Shown: piece by piece, positions 57,622 to 64,000 of the stretch
Position numbering within the stretch: position 1 is the first letter of the stretch
How the letters are laid out: each line of letters starts with the position of its first letter
Source of the DNA: Streptomyces sp. NBC_00390
GTDB taxonomy: Bacteria > Actinomycetota > Actinomycetes > Streptomycetales > Streptomycetaceae
Direction: 5' to 3'
DNA: 64,000 bases
Assembly: GCF_036057275.1 (NCBI RefSeq)
Contig: NZ_CP107945.1
Location: 2,976,001-3,040,000, forward strand
Program-made: the position numbers and the translations under genes
Notes under the pieces: generated by a model
The model's database searches: none
Told to the model about the DNA's origin: nothing
The model's input: only the letters and a program-made list of their open reading frames with translations

Positions 57622-58257
57622 ATTACCGCCAACCGGCAGACGAGCTGGGCGTTCGCCGACGCCTTTGTCGCCGAGGACGACGCTCTGCGCTGGGCCCGCG
57701 AGCGGGCCCGGGAGTCAGGGCTGTCCTCGGTGTCACCGGGCACCGGCGCCGCGCTGCGACTGCTGGCTGCCACGACGGACGCCAAGGCGGTGGCCGAGAT
57801 CGGGACCGGCACCGGCGTCTCGGGAATCTATCTGCTCCAGGGCATGCGCCCGGACGGCGTACTGACCACGGTGGACCTGGAGCCGGAACGGCAGCAGTTC
57901 GCCCGCGAGGCCTTCCGCGCGGCCGGCTTCGCCGCGAACCGGGCGCGTTTCATCCCGGGCGGTGCGCTGGACGTGCTGCCGCGGCTCGCGGACGGCGGCT
58001 ACGACCTCGTGTTCTGCGACGGTGACCGTGCGGAGTCGCTCGACTACCTCGCTGAATCGTTGCGCCTGCTGCGTCCGGGCGGCCTGGTCTGCTTCGAGGG
58101 CGTCTTCGCCGACGGCCGTACGGTCGACTCCGCGGCACAGCCCGTCGAGGTACTGCGGCTGCGCGAACTGCTGCGCGCGGTACGGGAGAGCCATGAGTTG
58201 CTCTCGACGCTGCTCCCGGTGGGCGACGGCCTGCTCTGCGCGGTCCGCCGCAGCTGA
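57622..58257 (+). CDS. SAM-dependent O-methyltransferase (Rv1220c type)
   Basis: 211 residues if read from an ATT codon at 57622, which follows AGGAGAGG at a five-base distance (AGGAGAGGGTC then ATT). No ATG, GTG or TTG lies in frame between an upstream TTG at 57493 and residue 60. The domain is a class I methyltransferase: VAEIGTGTGVSGIYLLQGMR (SAM loop), VLTTVDLEPERQQFA (acidic strand end), DLVFCDGDRAESLDYL. Cation-dependent O-methyltransferases have this Asp set; the substrate is unknown. It is divergent from the sigE-like gene, as in mycobacteria. Confidence 0.88.
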   Translation: MTANRQTSWAFADAFVAEDDALRWARERARESGLSSVSPGTGAALRLLAATTDAKAVAEIGTGTGVSGIYLLQGMRPDGVLTTVDLEPERQQFAREAFRAAGFAANRARFIPGGALDVLPRLADGGYDLVFCDGDRAESLDYLAESLRLLRPGGLVCFEGVFADGRTVDSAAQPVEVLRLRELLRAVRESHELLSTLLPVGDGLLCAVRRS

Positions 58258-58299
58258 CGCCCCGGGTGCGGGTCCCGGAAACTTCTCCGGAAACACCAC

Positions 58300-58326
58300 T
58301 GCCCCGGCACCGTCGGTACCGGGGCA
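58300..58326. terminator. Bidirectional hairpin between the methyltransferase and DUF3117 genes
   Basis: TGCCCCGG (58300-58307) pairs with CCGGGGCA (58319-58326), with an inner ACC/GGT pairing after one mismatch and a GTC loop. Confidence 0.6.
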
Positions 58327-58344
58327 GCGAAGTGTCAGGGCGCG

Positions 58345-58512
58345 TCAGCCGACAACCTTCTTCAGGGCGTCACCGAGTGCATCCGCTTCGTCCGGAGTCA
58401 GCTCGACGACAAGCCGACCGCCGCCTTCGAGCGGAACGCGCATGACGATGCCCCGCCCCTCCTTGGTCACCTCGAGCGGGCCGTCGCCCGTCCGCGGCTT
58501 CATGGCCGCCAT
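58345..58512 (-). CDS. DUF3117 protein
   Basis: 55 residues from ATG at 58510-58512 (MAAMKPRTGDGPLEVTKEGR, then GIVMRVPLEGGGRLVVELTP and DEADALGDALKKVVG). The entire length matches the actinobacterial DUF3117 family (Rv1211). It is very conserved, cytoplasmic and of unknown function; strand-strand-helix architecture is likely. A dyad in its upstream region (58600-58632) may be an operator. Confidence 0.93.
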   Translation of the reverse strand: MAAMKPRTGDGPLEVTKEGRGIVMRVPLEGGGRLVVELTPDEADALGDALKKVVG

Positions 58513-58824
58513 GCTCGTTCCCCTTCCTGAAACCAGCTCATCGTCAGCCGACGGCCCCTGGATGGGCACACCTCACCGGCATCGAACACATTGCTTCCAG
58601 GTCATTATCCCGCATGGCGGGACCCAATGACCAACATCAGTCGGCATCGCTTGCGCAACGCGCTCTCTCAAAACCACCCAATTCGGCGATCCGCCTGCGA
58701 TACTTCGCCCCCGCCCGAGTCCGGCGCGGCGCGCAATGTTTGACGCAGCTCACATGTCCGGCGCCGTTGATCTCCGCCATGCTGGCCTCGACAACGCCGT
58801 TGAGCCGACAAAGGGGACCCTGAC
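58513..58824. other. Divergent promoter region with an operator-like dyad
   Basis: 312 bases between the DUF3117 and enoyl-CoA hydratase genes without a coding frame of note. GGTCATT (58600-58606) and AATGACC (58626-58632) flank an inner TCCCGC/GCGGGA (58608-58613 with 58617-58622), forming a nested inverted repeat with asymmetric spacing. Lower GC than its surroundings supports a regulatory role. Confidence 0.45.
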
Positions 58825-59625
58825 ATGGCCGACTCCGTGCTGTACGACGTGAGCGACGGACTTGCGACGATCACGATCAACCGGCCCGAGGCGATGAACG
58901 CCATGAACGTGGAGGCCAAGGTGGCTCTGCGCGACGCAGCCCAGGCCGCCGCCGCAGACACTTCCGTACGTGCCGTACTGCTCACCGCGACCGGGCGCGC
59001 CTTCTGCGTGGGCCAGGACCTCAAGGAGCATGTGGGGCTGCTGATCGCGGCCCACGAGTCGGGCTCCGGCGAGGTGATGAACACCGTGAAGGAGCACTAC
59101 AACCCGATCGTCCGGGCGCTGACCGAGATGCCGAAGCCCGTCGTGGCCGGCGTCAACGGAGTCGCCGCCGGCGCAGGGTTCGGCTTCGCGCTCGCCGCCG
59201 ACTACCGCGTCGTGGCCGACACCGCCAAGTTCAACACCTCCTTCGCGGGCGTGGCGCTGACCGCCGACTCGGGGATGTCGTGGACGCTGCCCCGGCTGGT
59301 CGGCCACAGCCGCGCCGCCGATCTGATGCTGTTCCCGCGTTCGATCTCCGCACAGGAGGCGTACGAGCTGGGAATCGTGAACAAGCTGGTCCCGGCGGAC
59401 GACCTGGCCGCCGAGGCCCACGCGGTCGCCCGGGCCCTGGCCGACGGCCCGACGGTCTCCTACGCGTCGCTGAAGGAGTCCCTCGCGTACGGCGCCGACC
59501 ACTCGCTGAGCGAGGCACTCGACAAGGAGGAGGAGCTCCAGGCGAAGGCCGGCGCGTCCGAGGACCACACCATCGCGGTCAAGGCGTTCCTGGCCAAGGA
59601 ACCGCCGAAGTACGTCGGCCGCTGA
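58825..59625 (+). CDS. Enoyl-CoA hydratase/isomerase, PaaG-like
   Basis: 266 residues from ATG at 58825. The crotonase fold has LLTATGRAFCVGQDLKEHVG (first oxyanion hole), VVAGVNGVAAGAGFGFALAA (second), FNTSFAGVALTADSGMSWTL, PRLVGHSRAADLMLFPRSIS and the C-terminal helices that cap the site. The A-D-S-G-M-S/LPRLVG pattern is that of PaaG-type isomerases of phenylacetate degradation and related hydratases; no other paa genes are nearby, so the substrate is uncertain. The AAAGGGG site precedes by 7 bases. Confidence 0.92.
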   Translation: MADSVLYDVSDGLATITINRPEAMNAMNVEAKVALRDAAQAAAADTSVRAVLLTATGRAFCVGQDLKEHVGLLIAAHESGSGEVMNTVKEHYNPIVRALTEMPKPVVAGVNGVAAGAGFGFALAADYRVVADTAKFNTSFAGVALTADSGMSWTLPRLVGHSRAADLMLFPRSISAQEAYELGIVNKLVPADDLAAEAHAVARALADGPTVSYASLKESLAYGADHSLSEALDKEEELQAKAGASEDHTIAVKAFLAKEPPKYVGR

Positions 59626-59637
59626 GCCCGTCCGGGG

Positions 59638-60225
59638 TCAGGCCCTGGCGCCGCGGAAGACGCAGTCGGCGAGATGGTCGTCGACCAGACCGCAGGCCTG
59701 CATGAGCGCGTAGGCGGTCGTCGGGCCGATGAAGCGCAGGCCCCGCTTCTTGAGCGCCTTCGCCATCGCCGTGGACTCGTCCGTGACCGCGGCTACGTCG
59801 GCGATGGAGCGCGGCGCCGGCCGCTTCGCGGCATCAGGGGCGTACGACCAGATCAGGGCGTCGAGCTCGCCGGCGGACCAGTCGGCGAGCACGCGCGCGT
59901 TGGCGAGGGTCGCCTCGACCTTGGCCCGGTTGCGGATGATGCCCTCGTCGGTGAGCAGGCGCTCCTTGTCGGCGTCGGTGAACTCGGCCACCGAGGCGAT
60001 CTTGAAGTCGGCGAAGGCACTGCGAAAGCCCTCCCGGCGGCGCAGGATGGTGATCCAGGACAGTCCGGACTGGAACGCCTCCAGGCAGAGCCGTTCGAAC
60101 AGGGCGTCGTCGCCGTGGACGGGGCGGCCCCACTCCTTGTCGTGGTACGCGACATAGTCGTCCGTCGACAGCCCCCAGGGGCAGCGCAGTCTGCCGTCGG
60201 GACCGGCCACGGCCCCGCCGGTCAC
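59638..60225 (-). CDS. tag: DNA-3-methyladenine glycosylase I
   Basis: 195 residues from GTG at 60223-60225; the start overlaps the stop of the DivIVA-like gene (GTGA) and GAGGAGC lies 10 bases before. RCPWGLSTDDYVAYHDKEWG is the Tag signature opening (Cys/Trp/Tyr/His), followed by LCLEAFQSGLSWITILRRRE and FIGPTTAYALMQACGLVDDH with His and Cys zinc ligands. It excises 3-methyladenine from alkylated DNA. The order with DUF3117 and FolP matches M. tuberculosis tagA. Confidence 0.94.
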   Translation of the reverse strand: MTGGAVAGPDGRLRCPWGLSTDDYVAYHDKEWGRPVHGDDALFERLCLEAFQSGLSWITILRRREGFRSAFADFKIASVAEFTDADKERLLTDEGIIRNRAKVEATLANARVLADWSAGELDALIWSYAPDAAKRPAPRSIADVAAVTDESTAMAKALKKRGLRFIGPTTAYALMQACGLVDDHLADCVFRGARA

Positions 60226-60575
60226 TGGTCCCGCTCCTCGCCCGGCTTGGTGAACAGATCGGGGCGGCCCGTGGCGCCGGCCTGTGCACCGGCCAGCGCC
60301 GACTCGAGCTCGGCGATCCGCGCATCGCGCTCGGCGAGCTCCGCGCCCAGCCGGGTGAGGACCTCGTCCACGTCCGCCATCCGGTAGCCGCGCACACCGA
60401 TGGGCAGCCGTACGGCGTCGATGTCGGCGCGGGCGAGCGGGCGGCCCGCCGGCAGCGGGTCCACCAGCTGTTCGGGGGCCGCCTCCGGCAGGGCCGCGCT
60501 GTCGCCGCCGCCGACCACGGCGAGGGTGACCGCGGCGACCACCACGACCATGGCGATCAGCAAGAACAAGAACAC
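60222..60575 (-). CDS. DivIVA-like small membrane-anchored protein
   Basis: 117 residues from GTG at 60573-60575 with GGGAGAGGG upstream. The N-terminal TM helix is FLFLLIAMVVVVAAVTLAVV. After a linker, RLPIGVRGYRMADVDEVLTR is the DivIVA/CdvB-like motif (GYRMADVDEVL) and the region to residue 100 is a coiled coil. The gene is coupled to tag through a 4-base overlap and is divergent from folP. The likely role is polar or wall-associated, by family only. Confidence 0.85.
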   Translation of the reverse strand: MFLFLLIAMVVVVAAVTLAVVGGGDSAALPEAAPEQLVDPLPAGRPLARADIDAVRLPIGVRGYRMADVDEVLTRLGAELAERDARIAELESALAGAQAGATGRPDLFTKPGEERDQ

Positions 60576-60684
60576 GAGCGACCCTCTCCCCGAACACCCC
60601 GAGCGGAATCCGTCAGGTGCTGATCGTGCCACGGGACTGTGACGGTTAGGGTCGCAGGCGGACGACCTGAGGAGGAAACAGCGG

Positions 60685-61545
60685 ATGCTGCGGCTGGGCG
60701 GGCGTGAATTCGAGGCGCACGAACCGGTGATCATGGCGATCGTGAACCGGACGCCGGATTCCTTCTACGACCAGGGCGCGACGTTCCGTGACGAGCCCGC
60801 CCTCTCCCGTGTCGAGCAGGCGATCGCCGAGGGCGCCGCGATCATCGACATCGGCGGTGTGAAGGCCGGTCCGGGTGAGGAAGTGACGGCCGAGGAGGAG
60901 GCGCGGCGCACGGTCGGCTTCGTGGCAGAGATCCGCAGGCGCCACCCGGACGTCGTGATCAGTGTCGACACCTGGCGGCGCGACGTGGGCGAGGCCGTGT
61001 GCGAGGCGGGCGCCGATGTGCTGAACGACGCCTGGGGCGGTGTGGACCCGGGGCTGGCCGAGGTCGCCGCGCGATACGGAGCAGGGCTGGTGTGCACCCA
61101 CGCGGGCGGCGCCGAGCCACGGACGCGGCCGCACCGGGTCGCGTACGACGATGTGATGGCGGATGTGCTGCGGGTGACGCTCGGGCTGGCCGAGCGGGCG
61201 GTCGCGCTGGGGGTCCGCCGGGACGCGATCATGATCGATCCCGGCCATGACTTCGGGAAGAACACCCGGCACAGCCTGGAGGCGACCCGCCGCCTGGACG
61301 AGATGACCGCGACGGGCTGGCCCGTGCTGGTCTCCCTGTCGAACAAGGACTTCGTCGGCGAGTCCATCGACAAACCGGTCAAGGAGCGTCTGATCGGCAC
61401 GCTGGCGACCACCGCGGTCTCCGCGTGGCTGGGGGCGCAGGTCTACCGCGTCCACGAGGTCGCGGAGACCAGGCAGGTGCTGGACATGGTGGCGGCGATC
61501 GCGGGCCACCGCGCCCCGGCGGTCGCCCGCCGGGGACTCGCCTGA
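60685..61545 (+). CDS. folP: Dihydropteroate synthase (FolP2 type)
   Basis: 286 residues from ATG at 60685 behind GGAGG. It has MAIVNRTPDSFYDQGATF (the N-x-T-P-D-S-F loop for pterin pyrophosphate), GAAIIDIGGVKAGPGEEV, VVISVDTWRRDV, VLNDAWGGVD, MIDPGHDFGKNTRHSL and VLVSLSNKDFVG. The R after N in the first loop and the G-V-K-A-G-P-G loop resemble FolP2 of mycobacteria, a paralogue whose role in folate synthesis is doubtful. Neighbours (tag, DivIVA-like, LOG) fit that locus. Confidence 0.93.
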   Translation: MLRLGGREFEAHEPVIMAIVNRTPDSFYDQGATFRDEPALSRVEQAIAEGAAIIDIGGVKAGPGEEVTAEEEARRTVGFVAEIRRRHPDVVISVDTWRRDVGEAVCEAGADVLNDAWGGVDPGLAEVAARYGAGLVCTHAGGAEPRTRPHRVAYDDVMADVLRVTLGLAERAVALGVRRDAIMIDPGHDFGKNTRHSLEATRRLDEMTATGWPVLVSLSNKDFVGESIDKPVKERLIGTLATTAVSAWLGAQVYRVHEVAETRQVLDMVAAIAGHRAPAVARRGLA

Positions 61546-61692
61546 CCGTCCGGGGCCCTGATCGTCCGGGTCCGGGCTCTGATGTCCGGGTCCGGGCTCT
61601 GATCGTCCGGGTCCGGGCTCTGATCGTCCGGGTCCGGGCTCTGTTCGTCCGGGTCCAGGCTCTGATCGTCCGGTGTCCTGACCGTCCGGGGC
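61543..61692. repeat. 21-bp tandem repeat between folP and the LOG gene
   Basis: About six copies of a unit like CTGATCGTCCGGGTCCGGGC, period 21 (one copy 20), starting around 61558 and decaying at both ends. The period is a multiple of three. It lies between convergent genes and could fold into GC-rich structures or act as a terminator. Confidence 0.8.
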
Positions 61693-61743
61693 TGCGGGCA
61701 GGACCCGGGTGCCGGGGCCACGGGCCCTGCCGGCCGGTGCGTG

Positions 61744-62493
61744 CTACCTGGCCGTTTCCTTGGTGACCAGTGCCACCGCCTCCTCCACCGAGTCCGTGAC
61801 ATGGAAGAGCAGCAGATCACGCTCGGACGCCTTGCCCTGGGCCACCACGGTGTTGCGCAGCCAGTCGACCAGTCCGCCCCAGTACTGCGTGCCGAAGAGC
61901 ACGATCGGGAAGCGGGTCACCTTGCGGGTCTGGACGAGGGTGAGCGCCTCGAACAGCTCGTCCAGCGTGCCGAGACCGCCCGGCAGCACCACGAAGCCCT
62001 GCGCGTACTTCACGAACATCGTCTTGCGGACGAAGAAGTAGCGGAAGTTCACGCCGATGTCGACGTGCGGGTTGAGGCCCTGCTCGAAGGGAAGCTCGAT
62101 ACCGAGTCCGACCGAGATCCCCCTGGCCTCACGCGCCCCCTTGTTGGCGGCCTCCATCGAGCCCGGGCCGCCACCCGTGATCACCGCGAAGCCGGCCTCG
62201 ACCAATGCCCGGCCGATGGCCACCCCCGCGTCGTAGTCCGGCGTCCCGGCGACGGTCCGGGCGGACCCGAAGACGCTGATGGCACTGGGGAGTTCGGCAA
62301 GCGCACCGAAGCCTTCCACGAACTCGGACTGGATGCGCATGACCCGCCACGGATCGGTGTGCACCCACTCGGAGTCGCCTTCGGTGTCCAGCAGCCGCTG
62401 ATCGGTCGTGCCTTCCTGCACCTGGTCCCTACGGCGCAGTACCGGTCCCTGCCGCTGCTCCTCCGGCGCCCGCAATCCCTCGGGGTTGCCCAT
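61744..62493 (-). CDS. LOG family protein (TIGR00730, Rossmann nucleotide-binding)
   Basis: 249 residues from ATG at 62491-62493 with GGAGGGAGC upstream. The family signature VVLPGGLGTLDELFEALTLV (PGGxGTxxE) and ITGGGPGSMEAANKGA are present; FGSARTVAGTPDYDAGVAIG is the N-terminal part. LOG proteins are phosphoribohydrolases that release cytokinin bases from nucleotides in plants; in bacteria they are more often general nucleotide-5-phosphate N-ribosidases. It sits 79 bases downstream of dapE on the same strand, matching Rv1205/dapE linkage. Confidence 0.92.
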   Translation of the reverse strand: MGNPEGLRAPEEQRQGPVLRRRDQVQEGTTDQRLLDTEGDSEWVHTDPWRVMRIQSEFVEGFGALAELPSAISVFGSARTVAGTPDYDAGVAIGRALVEAGFAVITGGGPGSMEAANKGAREARGISVGLGIELPFEQGLNPHVDIGVNFRYFFVRKTMFVKYAQGFVVLPGGLGTLDELFEALTLVQTRKVTRFPIVLFGTQYWGGLVDWLRNTVVAQGKASERDLLLFHVTDSVEEAVALVTKETAR

Positions 62494-62572
62494 GACCTGC
62501 TCCCTCCGCCGAACCTTGTTGCCTTGGCTCAGGGTAGGTCCGGGATCGTTACGAATGATGAAATCAGGGTTT

Positions 62573-63652
62573 TCAAGCTGTGAGCCACTCGCGGAGGCGT
62601 TGCTCGCAGTGCGTGATCTTGTCAACGGCAACATGCTCGTCCGCCTTGTGGGCGAAGAGCGCGTCACCGGGCCCGTAATTGACCGCGGGCACGCCCAGCG
62701 CGCTGAAGCGTGAGACGTCCGTCCAGCCGAACTTGGGCTGTGCGCTGCCGCCGACGGCGGCCATGAACGCGGCCGCGGCCGGGTGCGAGAGGCCGGGCAG
62801 CGCCCCGCCGGTGTGGTCGTCCACCACGATCTCGCTCACGCCGCAGTCCGCGAACACCTCACGGACATGGGCCTCGGCCTCGGCCATGCTGCGGTCGGGC
62901 GCATAGCGGTAGTTGACCACCACGGTGCAGGCGTCGGGGATGACATTGGTGGCCACACCGCCCTCGATGCCGACGGCATTGAGGCCCTCGCGGTACTCGA
63001 GCCCGTCGATCACCGGGCGCCGCGGCTCGTACGCGGCGAGGCGGGCCAGGACCGGACCGGCGGCGTGAACGGCGTTGGAGCCCATCCAGCTGCGGGCGGA
63101 GTGTGCCCGCTCCCCCGTCAGGCGGAGATGGACACGCAATGTGCCCTGGCAGCCGCCCTCGACCTGGGCGTCGGACGGTTCGAGCAGGACGGCGAAGTCT
63201 CCCTCCAGCCAGTCGGGGTGGGCCTCGGCCACATGCCCGAGCCCATTGAGGTGTGCGGCGACTTCCTCGTTGTCGTAGAAGACGAAGGTGAGGTCGCGGT
63301 TGGGTTCGGGGACGGTGGCCGCGATACGCAGCTGGACGGCGACGCCCGACTTCATGTCGCTGGTGCCGCAGCCCCACAGGATGCCGTTCTCGTCCAGTCG
63401 CGAGGGCAGATTGCCGGCGACCGGGACCGTGTCGATGTGCCCGGCCAGGACGACCCGCTCGCTGCGCCCCAGGCCTGTGCGGGCCAGGACGTTGTTGCCG
63501 TGGCGGTCGACGGTGAGGTGCGGCAGGGCACGCAAGGCCTGCTCGATGGCATCGGCGAGGGGCTTCTCCTCCCCGCTGACCGAGCGGAGATCGACCAGCG
63601 CGGCGGTCAGCGCCGGGCCGTCAAGAGTGAGGTCAAGCACGGTGTCAGGCAT
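62573..63652 (-). CDS. dapE: Succinyl-diaminopimelate desuccinylase DapE
   Basis: 359 residues from ATG at 63650-63652. The di-zinc M20 motifs are LAGHIDTVPVAGNL (His/Asp), WGCGTSDMKSGVAVQL (Asp bridge), FVFYDNEEVAAHLNGLG (Glu/Glu), LLEPSDAQVEGGCQGTL (Glu/Asp region) and TDVSRFSALGVPAVNYGPGD with the last zinc region. The W-G-C-G-T-S-D-M-K pattern and the lack of a peptidase-like specificity loop point to DapE rather than an aminoacylase. It makes LL-diaminopimelate for lysine and peptidoglycan. Confidence 0.94.
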   Translation of the reverse strand: MPDTVLDLTLDGPALTAALVDLRSVSGEEKPLADAIEQALRALPHLTVDRHGNNVLARTGLGRSERVVLAGHIDTVPVAGNLPSRLDENGILWGCGTSDMKSGVAVQLRIAATVPEPNRDLTFVFYDNEEVAAHLNGLGHVAEAHPDWLEGDFAVLLEPSDAQVEGGCQGTLRVHLRLTGERAHSARSWMGSNAVHAAGPVLARLAAYEPRRPVIDGLEYREGLNAVGIEGGVATNVIPDACTVVVNYRYAPDRSMAEAEAHVREVFADCGVSEIVVDDHTGGALPGLSHPAAAAFMAAVGGSAQPKFGWTDVSRFSALGVPAVNYGPGDALFAHKADEHVAVDKITHCEQRLREWLTA

Positions 63653-63698
63653 GGCTCCGACCTTAGAGCCTTCCTCGGACTCCAGTACGGTGGGCGTC

Positions 63699-64000
63699 GT
63701 GCCCGAGACCGCCTCCCCCGTCCGGCGCGGCCGCCCGATTCGTGTCGCGGCCGCGTTCGTCGTGCTGCTGGCCGTGATCGGCTATGTGATCGTGCAGTAC
63801 GAGACCGGCGGGGGCGCCCCGCGCTGCACGGTCCGCGGCGCCGAGGCCGACGGCCCCTCGTACGAGCTCACCGCCGAGCAGGCCGCGAACGCGGCGACGA
63901 TCTCCGCGGTCGGCACCACGCGGGGCATGCCCGAGCGGGCGGTCACGATCGCGCTGGCGACGGCCCTGCAGGAGTCCGCACTGCGCAACATCGAGCACGG
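63699..64000 (+). CDS. Membrane-anchored protein, lytic-transglycosylase-like (partial)
   Basis: The first 100 codons, from GTG at 63699; an in-frame GTG at 63690 is an alternative. The gene runs off the right edge. Residues about 15-32 form a TM or signal segment (IRVAAAFVVLLAVIGYVIV). Then CTVRGAEADGPSYELTAEQA and AANAATISAVGTTRGMPERA lead into VTIALATALQESALRNIEHG. The ATALQESxLRN...HG run is the start of the Glu-bearing helix of a lysozyme-like transglycosylase family common in actinomycetes, sometimes mislabelled heavy metal transporter. Confirmation needs the missing C-terminus. Confidence 0.75.
   Translation, partial: MPETASPVRRGRPIRVAAAFVVLLAVIGYVIVQYETGGGAPRCTVRGAEADGPSYELTAEQAANAATISAVGTTRGMPERAVTIALATALQESALRNIEH

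Noticed and set aside
1-64000. tRNA, rRNA, transposase, integrase, attachment site or phage genes
   Set aside because: None seen by eye on either strand; a scan with tRNA and mobile-element models would settle it.

Overview
The window is very GC-rich, has strongly G/C-biased third codon positions, many GTG starts and almost no spacer between genes. Together with a wblC gene (Cys-rich WhiB fold plus AT-hook), AdnA/AdnB helicase-nucleases, mycoredoxin, DUF3107, DUF3117 and DUF3152 proteins, this points to an actinomycete chromosome, almost certainly Streptomyces or a close relative. Nothing looks like a plasmid, prophage, insertion sequence or CRISPR array. From memory of gene orders, the left two thirds follow the Mycobacterium tuberculosis Rv3195-Rv3211 neighbourhood and the right third follows Rv1201c-Rv1239c, so this is conserved core chromosome with local actinobacterial additions.

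Layout. 1-1757: stress proteins (end of an AIM24 protein, then a TerD-AIM24 fusion). 1865-5592: YgjP-type metallopeptidase, orphan E1/ocin-ThiF-like protein, ABC1 kinase, zinc-ribbon microprotein. 5684-7040: wblC with a translationally coupled partner and a long attenuator leader. 7050-21062: DNA repair and redox block: UvrD2, mycoredoxin, NudC, an M20 peptidase, AdnB, a lipoprotein, AdnA and an alkyltransferase-like protein. 21269-27224: kinase-like/flippase-like membrane protein, secreted tripeptidyl-peptidase-type hydrolase, MoeZ. 27288-32416: a five-gene, mostly overlapping operon with a PelF-type glycosyltransferase, a multi-spanning membrane protein, a 17-codon mini-ORF, a sugar epimerase and a spherulin-4 (glycosidase-like) protein, read here as a Pel-like polysaccharide module. 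32637-40082: metzincin-like DUF3152 protein, hydrolase, TetR regulator, DUF3107, small membrane protein, ferritin-like protein and a DEAD-box RNA helicase. 40551-45843: hydrolase, NYN nuclease-like protein, 50-residue microprotein, MarC, PHP phosphoesterase, DUF6758, SUFU-like protein. 45844-51325: magnesium-related set (CorA with a structured leader and a leader peptide, a soluble MgtE-N/CBS protein, DUF1003). 51370-57448: Mrp/ApbC, TatB, HtrA, anti-sigma RseA and ECF sigma factor. 57622-64000: O-methyltransferase, DUF3117, enoyl-CoA hydratase, Tag glycosylase, DivIVA-like protein, FolP, LOG protein, DapE and the start of a membrane-anchored protein.

Shared themes are stress sensing and repair. 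A SigR-type promoter (GGGAAT-N18-GTT) precedes mycoredoxin, and a GGGAAC-type copy precedes the ECF sigma gene. The wblC leader shows the parts of ribosome-mediated attenuation: an A-tract promoter, a well-initiated upstream ORF, a competing antiterminator and a terminator with a U-tract. The sigma/anti-sigma/HtrA/TatB set is the cell-envelope stress cluster known from mycobacteria.

Most interesting leads: the Pel-like operon with its mini-ORF, the wblC attenuator, the corA leader with its own Arg/Ser-rich peptide, a possible -1 frameshift (CCCTTTC before TGA) at 36901, an apparent ATT start codon at 57622, and a kinase-like domain fused to a flippase-like membrane protein. All family calls come from reading translated sequence without database searches. 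Start codons were chosen by ribosome-binding sites and overlaps.
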